Below, in pieces: positions 43,642-53,151 of a DNA stretch of 64,000 bases. Location: positions 12,973-76,972 of the forward strand of contig JBFWXN010000019.1 in the NCBI GenBank assembly GCA_050187415.1, read 5' to 3'. The notes beneath the pieces are model-generated. The model saw nothing but the letters and a program-made list of their open reading frames with translations. It was not told where the DNA came from and ran no database searches. Position numbers and translations under genes: made by a program. Source of the DNA: Ga0077555 sp050187415. GTDB lineage: Bacteria > Pseudomonadota > Alphaproteobacteria > Rhizobiales > Hyphomicrobiaceae. The first letter of the stretch is position 1. Every line of letters begins with the position of its first letter.

Positions 43642-44336
43642 TGCTCGCGATCGAGGGCCTCAATACCCACTACGGCGCCAGCCATATCCTGCAGGGCGTC
43701 GACCTCGCGCTCGGCGGGGGGCGCATCGCCGCCATCCTTGGCCGAAACGGCGTCGGCAAGACGACGACCGTCAAATCCATTATGGGGCTCGTTCCGCCGA
43801 GCAGCGGGTCTGTGACGCTCGGCGGCGTCGATATCACCGGCTGGCCTGCCCATCAAATCGCACGGGCCGGCGTCGCCTACGTGCCGGAGGGACGGCTCAT
43901 CTTCCCGGACCTGACCGTGATCGAAAACATCAAGGTGGCCGAGCGGACGCCGGCGCGGGCGTGGCCGATTGCGCGTCTGCTCGAGCTTTTTCCGGCACTC
44001 GAAATGCGGCGCACCAACCGAGGCTCGCAGCTGTCCGGCGGCGAGCAGCAGATGCTAGCGATCGCCCGCGCGCTGGTCAGTGATCCGAAGCTCGTGCTGC
44101 TCGACGAACCGAGCCAGGGGCTGGCGCCGCTTGTGGTGCGAGAGCTCGCCCGTGTGATCAAGCTGCTGCGCGACGCCGGCGTCACGATCCTGCTGATCGA
44201 GCAGAACATGAAACTCGCCGAGGCGGTGGCAGACGAACTGCATATCATGGTCAAGGGGCGCATGGTCTATTCAGCCGATCCGCAGCGCTTTCGGGCCGAC
44301 GAGGAGCAAATCCGGACACGATTCCTGACTGTTTGA
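43641..44336 (+). CDS. LivF-type ABC ATPase
   Basis: A 231-residue nucleotide-binding subunit: Walker A LGRNGVGKTTTVKSIMGL, signature LSGGEQQMLAIARAL, Walker B LVLLDEPSQGLAPLV and H-loop ILLIEQNMKLAEAV. The AYVPEGRLIFPDLTV segment is the LivF hallmark. The ATG shares one base with the livG stop. It is followed after 65 bases by the second AtzH gene. Confidence 0.94.
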   Translation: MLAIEGLNTHYGASHILQGVDLALGGGRIAAILGRNGVGKTTTVKSIMGLVPPSSGSVTLGGVDITGWPAHQIARAGVAYVPEGRLIFPDLTVIENIKVAERTPARAWPIARLLELFPALEMRRTNRGSQLSGGEQQMLAIARALVSDPKLVLLDEPSQGLAPLVVRELARVIKLLRDAGVTILLIEQNMKLAEAVADELHIMVKGRMVYSADPQRFRADEEQIRTRFLTV

Positions 44337-44401
44337 GCACTTTTGGCCGTCGACCCATGCGTCAAGATGCGCGACGAGACAGTCACAATGGAGCGGATCT
44401 C

Positions 44402-44812
44402 ATGAATACGCGTGACCTGACGCCAAATCTTCCGGAAGTGGTCGACGAGGTGCGGCAGATTTTCGAGCGATACGAGCAGGCGCTGGTCGACAAGAACGTC
44501 GATGTGCTCGATGCCACGTTCTGGCAGAGCCCGTATACGATCCGCTATGCGCTGCACGAGAACGGGTACGGGTTCGACGAGATCCACGAGCATCGAGTCG
44601 CGCGCCCACCGGGGCCGGGGATAAAGGAGAGACGCATACGGCTCGAGATCCTGACGCTCGGGCACGATTTTGCGACTGTGAACCTCGAGTTCAAGATGAG
44701 GGGCCGCGATCTCGTAGGGCGCCAGAGCCAGACCTTCGTGCGCTTTCCGGATCACGGCTGGAAGGTGGTCGCGGCGCACGTTTCGACGGTGAACGAGGCG
44801 CCCATCTGGTGA
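44402..44812 (+). CDS. second AtzH-like protein (DUF3225) at the end of the HAAT transporter cluster
   Basis: A 136-residue NTF2-like protein with clear similarity to the product of 3066-3461: EVRQIFERYEQALVDKNVDV, SPYTIRYALHENGYGFDEIH and GWKVVAAHVSTVNE align with the same landmarks there. A GGAGCGG site precedes the ATG at 44402. It follows livF by 65 bases and is likely co-transcribed with it. No atzE or atzF lies beside it, so it may work with the atzGEHF enzymes encoded 35 kb to the left or on a related substrate brought in by this transporter. Confidence 0.88.
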   Translation: MNTRDLTPNLPEVVDEVRQIFERYEQALVDKNVDVLDATFWQSPYTIRYALHENGYGFDEIHEHRVARPPGPGIKERRIRLEILTLGHDFATVNLEFKMRGRDLVGRQSQTFVRFPDHGWKVVAAHVSTVNEAPIW

Positions 44813-44818
44813 TGCAGA

Positions 44819-46252
44819 TCAGCCGGACGCCTGAAGCTTGAAGAGATGGCCGGCGCGGTTGACGGTAATATCCCAGAAGCGCCGCTGCTTGGACAGAAGC
44901 GGTGCCAGCGTCTCATAGCTGTCGATCTGGACGTCACCAACTTTGACGATTACGTCGCCCGCCCGGAAATTGAGACGTTCGGCTGTCGAGCCCGAGCGCA
45001 CGCTGACCACGACTACGCCGTCCGTCTGATCGAGCCCGAGATCATCGGCGAGGGGCGGGTACAGATTGACGACGCGGGCTCCATCGAGGGGATGAGGCCC
45101 TGCGAGATTGCGGATGTCCTGCAGCGTCGGCTGGGGGGCGGACGTGAGTGCAACCTCGACGACGATGCGCTTTCCCTTGCGGATCACATCGAGGCTCGCA
45201 CGATTGCCGACGCCGCGGGTCGTCAGCCGGTATTGCACGGCGCGAGGATCCGATACTTCCTGGCCGTCGACCGCAACGATGACATCGCCGGCCTCGAGGC
45301 GGGCTGCCGCAGCAGGACTTGCGGCGTGGACGCGCATCACGGCAGCGCCCGTCGCGCGCTGGAGATTCAAAGCGTCGGCGATGTCACGGTTCACGGCCTG
45401 AAGGCGGGCGCCGAGCCACGGCCGCTCGACCTTGCGGCCGGTGAGAGCACTATCGGCGTAGATGCGGACGAGGTTCGATGGAATGGCGAAACCGATGCCG
45501 TGTGATCCGCCCGAGCGCGAGAAGATGGCCGTGTTGATGCCAACGAGCCGGCCGGCCATGTCGACCAGCGCCCCGCCGGAATTGCCTGGATTGATCGCGG
45601 CGTCCGTCTGGATGAACACTTGCGCATCCGACTTGGTCACCTCGGTCCGGGTGAGGCCGGAAACGATGCCGCTTGTCACTGTCTGGCCGACCCCGAACGG
45701 ATTTCCGATGGCGAGCACCTGGTCGCCGACTTCGAGGTCATCGGAGTTCTCGAACTGAAGATAAGGGAAATTGCCATCGCCCCCCTCGATCTTCAACACG
45801 GCGATATCAGTCTTTTCGTCCTGGAGAAGGACCTTGGCGTCGAACTCGCGCTTATCGGAGAGCACGAGCCGGATCTCGGCTTGACCACCGATCTTGATGA
45901 CGTGCGTGTTGGTGACAACAGTGCCGTCCGGCGAAACGATCACACCCGAGCCGAGCGAGGATTGAACGCGATCGGCGGGCAAGCCGAACTGCCCGCCGAA
46001 GAACTTGCGAAAAAATGGGTCGTTGAACGGCGACTTTGGCAACTGCACCCGGCCGCGTACGAACACGTTGACCACGGCCGGCGCAGTTCGCTTAACGATC
46101 GGAGCGAACGAGTAGAGAACAGCCTCCCGCGAGGGCGGGACTTCGCGGCGTTCGGCTTGGACCGGCGTGGACAGCACTATCGCGACGACGCACAGCATTG
46201 TGGTGGGCAAGGTAGCAGCACTCGAGACCGCGGACCACGCGATGTTGGCCAT
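44819..46252 (-). CDS. Deg/HtrA-family periplasmic serine protease
   Basis: A 477-residue exported protease with a Sec signal ending near PVQAE. The catalytic triad is complete: His117 in TNTHVI, Asp149 in KTDIAVL and Ser225 in INPGNSGGALVD. Two PDZ domains follow, at about 285-375 (SPAAAARLEAGDVIVAVDGQ) and 395-470 (GSTAERLNFRAGDVIVKVGD). The insert PFNDPFFRKFFGGQFG after the N-terminus is the DegP/DegQ-type LA loop. It functions in removal or refolding of damaged periplasmic proteins. It converges with the second atzH, only 6 bases away, and diverges from murJ. Confidence 0.94.
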   Translation of the reverse strand: MANIAWSAVSSAATLPTTMLCVVAIVLSTPVQAERREVPPSREAVLYSFAPIVKRTAPAVVNVFVRGRVQLPKSPFNDPFFRKFFGGQFGLPADRVQSSLGSGVIVSPDGTVVTNTHVIKIGGQAEIRLVLSDKREFDAKVLLQDEKTDIAVLKIEGGDGNFPYLQFENSDDLEVGDQVLAIGNPFGVGQTVTSGIVSGLTRTEVTKSDAQVFIQTDAAINPGNSGGALVDMAGRLVGINTAIFSRSGGSHGIGFAIPSNLVRIYADSALTGRKVERPWLGARLQAVNRDIADALNLQRATGAAVMRVHAASPAAAARLEAGDVIVAVDGQEVSDPRAVQYRLTTRGVGNRASLDVIRKGKRIVVEVALTSAPQPTLQDIRNLAGPHPLDGARVVNLYPPLADDLGLDQTDGVVVVSVRSGSTAERLNFRAGDVIVKVGDVQIDSYETLAPLLSKQRRFWDITVNRAGHLFKLQASG

Positions 46253-46540
46253 GATGACTTCCCCATCGTGCCGGCAAGCCCGGCCGTGCCTGAAGGCCTC
46301 GGAACGCAGCTGCGCGAACGTAGCAAGACGCCTTAGACCCTCGCGTCGCTCGGGGCAAGCCTATGAGCCAGTGGGGCACAGGCATCATCCAGCCACGCAA
46401 AAGTGACGGTTCGTGCCATTATTCTGCCGTTCATTTCGGAGCCTGCCCAGAGCCTTCAGGTGTGCCTGAAACGCCGTCTCTCGTGCGCAACGGCACGCCG
46501 CCGCTTGCCGGACGATTGCGGCTCGGCTACCGCTCGCAGC

Positions 46541-48121
46541 ATGAAACTCTACCGCGCCTTTGCGACCGTTGGGGGGCTCACGCTCGTGAGCCGCGTGCTC
46601 GGCTTCATGCGCGACATCGCCATTGCGGCGATGATCGGTGCGGGTCCGATCGCCGACGCATTTTTCGTCGCCTTCCGGTTTCCCAATCTGTTCCGGCGCT
46701 GGTTCGGCGAGGGAGCGCTCAATGCCGCCTTCGTGCCGCTCTATGCCAAGCGGCTGGAGGGCGAGGGCAAGGAGCCTGCGCGTCAGTTCGCGTCGGAAGC
46801 CCTGTCGGGGCTCGCATTCGTCGTGGCCGTGCTTTGCGCCGTGGCGATGATCGCCATGCCCTGGGCGATGTATCTGCTGGCGCCGGGCTTCGTCGAGACG
46901 CCCGGCAAATTCGATCTCGCAGTTTCTATGAGCCGGATCACATTCCCTTATCTTTTGTGCATGTCGCTGGTCGCGCTTCTTTCGGGCGTTCTGAATTCTG
47001 TGGGCCGGTTCGCCGAAAGCGCGTCGGTCTCGGTTGTGCTCAATCTTACCTTGATGGCGGCCATCGGCATCGCGATGCTGCTGGGCTACGGCAACGATGC
47101 GCGTACGGGCACGGTGCTCGCGTGGGGGGTGTTCGCGGCCGGATTGCTGCAGCTTGCCGTTCTCGTCGGCGGCGCGTCGCGTGCAGGCGTGTTGCCGAGG
47201 CCGGTGCGGCCGAAGTGGTCGAATGATATGCGCCGCCTCGTTGCGCTCGGACTTCCGGGGATCGTGGCCGGAGGAGCAACGCAGATCAATATTGTGATCG
47301 GCGGGATGATCGCATCGCTGCAAGAGCATGCGGTGTCGTGGCTCTATTATGCCGATCGCCTCTACGAGTTGCCGCTGGCAATCATCGGCATTGCCATTGG
47401 CGTCGTCTTGCTTCCGGACGTGTCGCGGCATCTGCGGGCGGGCAACGGTGCAGCGGTGATGGACTCGCAGAACAGGGCGCTCGAGCTTTCGATGCTACTT
47501 ACGGTACCGGCGGCGGTGGCCCTTGCCGTGATTCCCGGACCGATCGTGTCGGTGCTGTTCGAGCGGGGGAAGTTTGGCGGACCCGATACGCATGCCGTGG
47601 CCGGCGCGCTGGCGATCTTCGCGCTGGGACTGCCGGCGTTCGTGCTGCAGAAAGTTTTCCAACCGGGTTACTTTGCGCGCGAGGACACGCGCACACCGAT
47701 GCGATTCACGGCGTGGAGCCTCGGCGTGAATACGCTTGGTTCGATCGCCCTGTTTTATCTGTTCCCGCGCATTGGCCTCTCGCCGCATTTGGGCATCGCC
47801 GTGGCGACCTCGATCGGCGGCTGGCTCAATGTGGCCTTGCTTTATCGAGGACTCGTCCGCCGCGGCCACTACGAAGCTGATGCGCGGCTCAAATGGGCAC
47901 TGCCGATGATCGTTCTCTCGAGCGCGGTGATGGCTCTGGCGCTGATCGCCGGAACGTATCAACTTGCCCCGCGACTTGCGGTTGGCCAGCCACTTGCGAC
48001 GCGGGCGACGGGCCTTTCGTTGCTGATCGGCGCAAGCGCGATCGTCTATTTCATGATGGTGCTCGTTTCGGGAGCCATGCGGCCTGCGCAATTCGGTCGG
48101 ATATGGCGGGGCAAGGTGTAG
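46541..48121 (+). CDS. murJ: lipid II flippase MurJ
   Basis: A 526-residue membrane protein of the MVF/MOP superfamily that moves lipid II across the inner membrane during peptidoglycan synthesis. It begins MKLYRAFATVGGLTLVSRVL, with the Arg-containing GFMRDIAIAAMIGAG, DAFFVAFRFPNLFRRWFGEG and AFVPLYA that define MurJ. About 14 spans are present. I start at the ATG 46541; the frame extends 46 codons upstream without a homologous segment. The promoter probably lies in the divergent gap with the Deg protease gene. Confidence 0.95.
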   Translation: MKLYRAFATVGGLTLVSRVLGFMRDIAIAAMIGAGPIADAFFVAFRFPNLFRRWFGEGALNAAFVPLYAKRLEGEGKEPARQFASEALSGLAFVVAVLCAVAMIAMPWAMYLLAPGFVETPGKFDLAVSMSRITFPYLLCMSLVALLSGVLNSVGRFAESASVSVVLNLTLMAAIGIAMLLGYGNDARTGTVLAWGVFAAGLLQLAVLVGGASRAGVLPRPVRPKWSNDMRRLVALGLPGIVAGGATQINIVIGGMIASLQEHAVSWLYYADRLYELPLAIIGIAIGVVLLPDVSRHLRAGNGAAVMDSQNRALELSMLLTVPAAVALAVIPGPIVSVLFERGKFGGPDTHAVAGALAIFALGLPAFVLQKVFQPGYFAREDTRTPMRFTAWSLGVNTLGSIALFYLFPRIGLSPHLGIAVATSIGGWLNVALLYRGLVRRGHYEADARLKWALPMIVLSSAVMALALIAGTYQLAPRLAVGQPLATRATGLSLLIGASAIVYFMMVLVSGAMRPAQFGRIWRGKV

Positions 48122-48197
48122 GCGGTGTAGCCGTGTAGTGGAACATTTGCCGCCGGAGCTTCGTTGCTCATTCAGACAGTCACGAATGAGCCAGTAG

Positions 48198-48434
48198 ATG
48201 CCGGTGCGCGATCCGAAAGACGATCCCGAGCACATTCCGGTCGAAAAGCGTCTTTCGGGAGATTTTGGCTCACCGATCGAGGTTCTTGCCGACCGCGGGC
48301 TCAGTCATGCGCAGAAGCGGGAGATTTTGTTGGTGTGGCTCGACGATCTGGAAGCGCAACCCAATTCGCCCGACTCTCAGGGTGTTCGCACCAGCATTGT
48401 CGACGCTCTTTCCAGCCTGCACAGGGAGGAATGA
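48198..48434 (+). CDS. small hypothetical protein, 78 residues
   Basis: A short acidic, soluble protein with no signal peptide. The central ADRGLSHAQKREILLVWLDD resembles a pattern (KR..L..W..D) that I recall from many short uncharacterised rhizobial proteins, but I cannot assign a function. Its stop overlaps the next start (ATGA), implying coupled translation with the exported DUF992 protein. Confidence 0.68.
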   Translation: MPVRDPKDDPEHIPVEKRLSGDFGSPIEVLADRGLSHAQKREILLVWLDDLEAQPNSPDSQGVRTSIVDALSSLHREE

Positions 48435-48922
48435 TGAAGCTCAAAGCACACCAGGCGGTGGCATTGTCGATGGCGGCAGCAGCCGTTGTCGTCTTGTCCA
48501 CCAGCAGGCCGAGCACGGCGACCGAGCCTGTGGCGAACATTGGAACGCTGACGTGCGTTGCGTCGCCCGGCGACAAGGAGACGCTAGGGCCGGAGCGTCG
48601 CGTGAGCTGTACGTTCGAACCGCTGACCGGCCCGAAGGCAAACCTTGGTGGTACCATCAAGCGCGTGGGAGCCAAGACGCCATCCGACGCGAAAATCATT
48701 CTCGCGTGGTCGGTCATGGGTCCGCAGGTCGGGGCCACTGTGAAGCAACTGGAAGGCCGCTACGTGGGAGCCGTCGGCGAGGGACGGGGGGCCAACGCGA
48801 GTGGCCTCGTGGGCGGCCACGGGGGTCATATTACTCTGCAGCCGCTGACCCTCGATCCAAATATCGGCAAAAACGCAGCCCTCGCCGTCTTGGAATTGCA
48901 CCTCGCCGCGATCAAGGCCTGA
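48431..48922 (+). CDS. DUF992 exported protein
   Basis: A 163-residue protein with a Sec-type signal peptide (HQAVALSMAAAAVVVLSTSR) and a DUF992 core: NIGTLTCVASPGDKETLG, RVSCTFEPLTG, then LAWSVMGP and a C-terminal LQPLTLDPNIGKNAALAVLE. DUF992 proteins are periplasmic and of unknown function, found mainly in Hyphomicrobiales. Two Cys are in places where they may form a disulfide. GGGAGGA lies upstream; a second ATG three bases later is an alternative start. The gene converges with the hydroxyacid dehydrogenase gene directly at its stop. Confidence 0.85.
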   Translation: MMKLKAHQAVALSMAAAAVVVLSTSRPSTATEPVANIGTLTCVASPGDKETLGPERRVSCTFEPLTGPKANLGGTIKRVGAKTPSDAKIILAWSVMGPQVGATVKQLEGRYVGAVGEGRGANASGLVGGHGGHITLQPLTLDPNIGKNAALAVLELHLAAIKA

Positions 48923-50107
48923 TCACGGCCTTGTATTGCGCTTCAAGTCGGCCGAGTCGTCCCACATCAGGAAGTCGGGGCCGAGGCTGCGGATATCCGG
49001 CGCACCCATGTTGCCCATGACGAGGTCGACCTCGTTCTTGAGAATGTTGAGCGCGTGGCCCGCCATGGGCTCGCCGCCGATCGCGACGCCGTAAAGCGTC
49101 ATGCGTCCGACGAAGCAGAATTTGGCGCCGAGGCACATGGCAGTGACGACATCGGAGCCGCGTCGAATGCCGGAATCGAGCATCAAGGTCATCTTGTCGC
49201 CGACCGCATCGCGGATGGCGGGCAGGACTTCGACGGGCGATGGAGAGCGGTCAAGCTGACGGCCGCCGTGGTTCGAGACCATGAGGCCATCGACGCCCAA
49301 TCTGTGCGCGTGCTCCGCATCGGCAGGGTGCATGACACCCTTGAGCACCAATTTATGTGGCCAAAGCTCGCGAAACTTAGCGATATCGGACCAATCGAGC
49401 GGCGGTGTCGTCTGCGTCGCCTGGAAGGAGGCGACCTTCTCTGCATCGTTCTCGGCGCCGGGCCCGGCGTATTTGGCCCAGTTCGAGAGCATCGGCGTCC
49501 CGCCGCCATTTCTGTAATAGTTCATCAGCCAGCCGGGATGAGTCGCGGCTTCGAGCAGGATGGGCAGCGGCATCTTGAGCGGACGCGACATGCCGTTGCG
49601 CTTGTTGCGCTCGCGGTTGGAGTGAACCGGAACATCGACCGTAATGACGAGCGTCGAGAGGCCGGCATCCTTGGCCCGCTTGATCATGTCGTAGGAGATC
49701 TCTTTATTCTTGGCTGCGTACATCTGGTACCAGCCATGATCCGGCGCCACGCGGGCGAGGTTCTCGATGGTATCTGTCGAGGCGCCGGACATGATGAAGG
49801 GCACATTCGCCTTGCGCGCTGCCGCGGCGAGCATCAGGTCCGCGCCTGGGCGAAACAAGGCGGCCCCACCCGTGGGGGCGATGCCGACGGGCTGAGCGTA
49901 GGTGCGGCCGAATAGCTCCGTCGTCTGCGTTCGCTTGGACACGTCCACCATGTAGCGCGGCACGATGCGGTGGCGTTCGAAGCCCCAGACGTTGCGCTCG
50001 ATCCCGACCTCGTCGTCGAGACCACCCTCGATGAAATCGAACGCGATTTTCGGCAAACGGCGCTTTGCAGCGCGACGCAGGTCGTCGTAGTTCAGAATCT
50101 GGGCCAT
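48923..50107 (-). CDS. FMN-dependent alpha-hydroxy acid dehydrogenase (LldD-like)
   Basis: A 394-residue TIM-barrel flavoprotein that oxidises L-lactate or a related 2-hydroxy acid. It opens with NYDDLRRAAKRRLPKIAFDF; FMN contacts appear in QPVGIAPTGGAALFRPGADL and PFIMSGASTDTIENLAR; the catalytic His is in VSNHGGRQLDRSPSPVEVLP; and the phosphate site is in DSGIRRGSDVVTAMCLGAKF. The YQMYAAKNKE segment is typical of L-lactate dehydrogenases, but related mandelate or glycolate enzymes cannot be excluded. It follows the amidase gene on the same strand after a 171-base gap. Confidence 0.92.
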   Translation of the reverse strand: MAQILNYDDLRRAAKRRLPKIAFDFIEGGLDDEVGIERNVWGFERHRIVPRYMVDVSKRTQTTELFGRTYAQPVGIAPTGGAALFRPGADLMLAAAARKANVPFIMSGASTDTIENLARVAPDHGWYQMYAAKNKEISYDMIKRAKDAGLSTLVITVDVPVHSNRERNKRNGMSRPLKMPLPILLEAATHPGWLMNYYRNGGGTPMLSNWAKYAGPGAENDAEKVASFQATQTTPPLDWSDIAKFRELWPHKLVLKGVMHPADAEHAHRLGVDGLMVSNHGGRQLDRSPSPVEVLPAIRDAVGDKMTLMLDSGIRRGSDVVTAMCLGAKFCFVGRMTLYGVAIGGEPMAGHALNILKNEVDLVMGNMGAPDIRSLGPDFLMWDDSADLKRNTRP

Positions 50108-50278
50108 GGCGTTTCGGGATCCCCGGGAGCATTCAGGCTTGGGCGCATTCAGGCGGTTGCGCTCTCACGGGGACCAAGGGTGACGCCCCGCATCGCCCGT
50201 GGCAAGTGTGATGTTCAGACAGAATGACCGGCACCCGCCGGCCGACCGATCGGTGTCGGATAGGGGCTGTCGCTAGCC

Positions 50279-51739
50279 TCACGATGACCCGGTCGCCTCG
50301 TCCGGTACCATGCCGCCCCTAGGAACGATCGGCACGAGGTTCGCGAGGCCGGCGGCCGATTCGAACAGGCTGGCCGCGGCGAGCAGCGGCGCCTCGCCGC
50401 GTGGCGGGCCGACCATCTGCAACCCGACGGGACGGTCCGATCGATCGAAGCCGCACGGCAGCACGAGCGAGGGCGTGCCCATCAGGGTCGGGATGGCAGT
50501 GACCAGCGAGCCGCCGAGATAATTCTCGAGGGGTTTGCCGTCGATCGTCGACGGCATGCGGCGGGAAACGTCGAAAGCGGGTGTCGAAGCGCCCGGAAGC
50601 AACAGCATATCGTAGGTCTCGAAAAAGGCAGCGACGCGACGGTAGAAGGCGGCGCGTTCCCGCTCGGCCCAGGCAATGCGGGCGGGACTCGACTTCAGCC
50701 CCTCCTCGAAATTCCAGATGATGTCCGGCTTGAACTTTTCGCGGTGCTCGGCGACCTGCAACTCCCGGTCGACGACGTAGGATTGGGCGCGCAGGATCAA
50801 GAACGCTTCCCCAATGCGCGCCGGGTCGGGGAAGGCTTCTTCGACGATGCAGCCCATGGCCTCGAAGTGGCGCATGCTGGCACGGCAGATGTCACGGGTC
50901 TCGCGGTCGACGGGAAAGCTCCCGCCGAAGTCGTCGGTATAGGCAATGCGGCGGGGGGCTTTTGGGGCATCAGTCGCGGAGAGAAACGAGCGGCCGGGTG
51001 CGTCGAAGGTCATGGGATCGCGTGGGCAGAAGCCGGCCATTGCGTCAAGGAAGAGGGCAGTATCACCGACATTGCGGGCCATGGGACCCTGCACTGACAG
51101 CGGTGCGTAAAGGTTATTGGCGGTGCCGCGCGTGACGCGGCCGGGTGAGGGGCGCAAGCCAACGACGGAGCAATAGCTCGCAGGACGGCGCAGCGATCCG
51201 GCATGATCCGAACCGTGCGCCAGCCACACTTCACCGGCGGCCAGGGCTGCTGCGCCACCGCCGGTCGAGCCGCCGGGCGTCAGCGCCGTATTCCAAGGGT
51301 TGCTGGTGCGCCCAAACACCTCGTTGAAGGTCGAGCCGCCGGACGCGAACTCCGGCGTATTCGATTTGGCGATGACGATGCCGCCATGTCTTTCGATGCG
51401 CTCGACGACCGCGTGCGACGAAGAGGGTACGTAGTCTCTGTAGATCGGCGAGCCGTAGGTGGTGCGCACGCCGGCAACGTCGGTGATGTCCTTGATCGCA
51501 ACGGGGAGGCCCGCGAGCCAGCCAGGTTCGCCTTCCGCATCGCGCCGGTTGCCGGCCATAAGTCTCGTCGCGTGGTCGCGGGCACGATCGAGGCAGAGCG
51601 TCGGTAGCGCATTGATCTGCGGTTCGCAGAGCGCGATGCGTTTCTCGGCCGCGTCAATCAGATCAAGAGGTGTGATGTCGCCTCTTGTTAGGCGTTCCAC
51701 GGCCTGCCGGGCGGTCAGTCTGATCAATTCGTCGGACAT
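50279..51739 (-). CDS. amidase-signature hydrolase
   Basis: A 486-residue amidase. Catalytic residues: Lys83 in LPVAIKDITDVAG, Ser158 in TPGGSTGGGAAAL (the family consensus GGSSGG has a Thr here) and Ser182 in GSDHAGSLRRPAS. The HAGSLRRPA variant, in place of TGGSIRIPA, is seen in a subgroup of acylamide amidases. Substrate unknown; it is clearly distinct from the AtzE and AtzF proteins at 1240-4876. AGGAT precedes the ATG. It follows the phosphodiesterase gene by 42 bases and is probably co-transcribed with it. Confidence 0.9.
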   Translation of the reverse strand: MSDELIRLTARQAVERLTRGDITPLDLIDAAEKRIALCEPQINALPTLCLDRARDHATRLMAGNRRDAEGEPGWLAGLPVAIKDITDVAGVRTTYGSPIYRDYVPSSSHAVVERIERHGGIVIAKSNTPEFASGGSTFNEVFGRTSNPWNTALTPGGSTGGGAAALAAGEVWLAHGSDHAGSLRRPASYCSVVGLRPSPGRVTRGTANNLYAPLSVQGPMARNVGDTALFLDAMAGFCPRDPMTFDAPGRSFLSATDAPKAPRRIAYTDDFGGSFPVDRETRDICRASMRHFEAMGCIVEEAFPDPARIGEAFLILRAQSYVVDRELQVAEHREKFKPDIIWNFEEGLKSSPARIAWAERERAAFYRRVAAFFETYDMLLLPGASTPAFDVSRRMPSTIDGKPLENYLGGSLVTAIPTLMGTPSLVLPCGFDRSDRPVGLQMVGPPRGEAPLLAAASLFESAAGLANLVPIVPRGGMVPDEATGSS

Positions 51740-51781
51740 GGATATTTATCCTGAGCGTTTGGCGTGGCGGACACGCTCTTG

Positions 51782-53053
51782 TCAGCCGGCGGGCTGCTGC
51801 AACGAGCGACCGTCGAGGCCGTCGAAATGTACGCCGAGATAGGTCAGAATGGTCGGTGCGATGTCGACAGCGGACGTTGGTTCGTCGCGTCGCGCTCGGG
51901 CGCGGAATCCGCCACCCTGGATCATCAGGAAGGGTGACTGCTCGAAGCACGCGAGCCCGCCGTGCTGGCCGCATCCCATGCGGTCCGGTTTGCCTTCGTC
52001 CGGCTTGGCGGCCAAGCTCTTGCCTGGAACGCCATACTGGTTCGGCTCATCGGTCGCCGCCATCGTGACGGCGAAGGCGAGGCCTTGCCGGGGTGCCTGC
52101 CCTATCTCAGGGAGACGGTCCACGCCGAGCACGTCTCCGGCCCAGGCTTGGCGCCGCAGGAAGTCGCCGATGGGCCCTGTGCGCGAGACATGATCGGGAT
52201 GCACGTAGACGAGCGCCGAAGTGCCGTTCGAGACGCCAAGCACGTCGGCCGAGACCGCCGACTGCTTGAGGCCAGCCGCGACAAGCTCCGCATCGACGTC
52301 GACGACTCCGGAGACCGTTTGATGGCCGTGATCGGAGGCGACGACGAGCAGAATGTCCTCGCCTTGCTCGCGAGCCCTGGCTGCCGCCGAGATGACCATG
52401 GCCGCATTGGCGTCGGCACCGCGGATGGCGGCAAGGTGTTCAGGTGAACCTAGGGGATAAGCATGCGACGAGGTGTCGGGCTCCGCGAACCACAGAACGC
52501 CGAGTGCAGGTTTGCGCGTCTCGACGACGTCGTTGATGAAGCGCTGGGCCAAGGCATGGTCGCCTGCGGCGTCGGCGGTGATGCTTTCGGTTGGCCAGTC
52601 ATGAAGCGGCTTGCGGCCTTCTCCAAATGAGCCGGCGCGATGATAGACGATGCCGTTGCCATCCGGGTCGTGGGCGTAGGCGGCGCCGGGCGAGACGTTC
52701 GAGTAGATAATGGCGCCGCCAATGCCCTTCAGTCGTTCGGCCATGGTCGGCATGGCGAGCGAGCGGCCGGTCACACGTCGCTTGTGCTGGAGAAAATCGG
52801 GGTGACCGGCGTCGTGTTTCACGAGGCTGCCGTTCTCGATCAACACGAGGCTATTGCCGGAGAGCTCGTGTTTCGCGGGATAGCAGCCCGTCGCGACCGA
52901 GGACGAGACCACACGGGTGGCCGACGGAAACACCGAACGGTGCGCGGTGAAACTCTCGGCTGCTTCGGCCAGCCGCATGAGGGTGGGCGTGAGGTCCCAG
53001 CTCAGCATGTCGCGGCGCAGACCGTCGAGCACGAGAAGGATGGCGCGACCCAT
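51782..53053 (-). CDS. alkaline-phosphatase-superfamily phosphodiesterase/pyrophosphatase
   Basis: A 423-residue enzyme of the nucleotide pyrophosphatase branch. Metal ligands are visible in LLVLDGLRRDML, PDTSSHAYPLGS and VVASDHGHQTVSG, and the last His is in CGQHGGLACFEQSPFLMIQG. The nucleophile region is SVFPSATRVVSSSVATGCYP; a Ser or Thr within it would be the nucleophile. No signal peptide, so it is cytoplasmic. It starts at the ATG 53051-53053 after GGGGAG. It heads a minus-strand run with the amidase and, further on, the hydroxyacid dehydrogenase. Confidence 0.85.
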   Translation of the reverse strand: MGRAILLVLDGLRRDMLSWDLTPTLMRLAEAAESFTAHRSVFPSATRVVSSSVATGCYPAKHELSGNSLVLIENGSLVKHDAGHPDFLQHKRRVTGRSLAMPTMAERLKGIGGAIIYSNVSPGAAYAHDPDGNGIVYHRAGSFGEGRKPLHDWPTESITADAAGDHALAQRFINDVVETRKPALGVLWFAEPDTSSHAYPLGSPEHLAAIRGADANAAMVISAAARAREQGEDILLVVASDHGHQTVSGVVDVDAELVAAGLKQSAVSADVLGVSNGTSALVYVHPDHVSRTGPIGDFLRRQAWAGDVLGVDRLPEIGQAPRQGLAFAVTMAATDEPNQYGVPGKSLAAKPDEGKPDRMGCGQHGGLACFEQSPFLMIQGGGFRARARRDEPTSAVDIAPTILTYLGVHFDGLDGRSLQQPAG

Positions 53054-53151
53054 GTGGGCTCTCCCCTTGTGGCAGCCGTCGAGGTTCAAGACGTTTAGGC
53101 GTTTCGGCGGGGAAAGGAAACGTGCCGCGGCCGCGATCGCAACCTCCGGCG

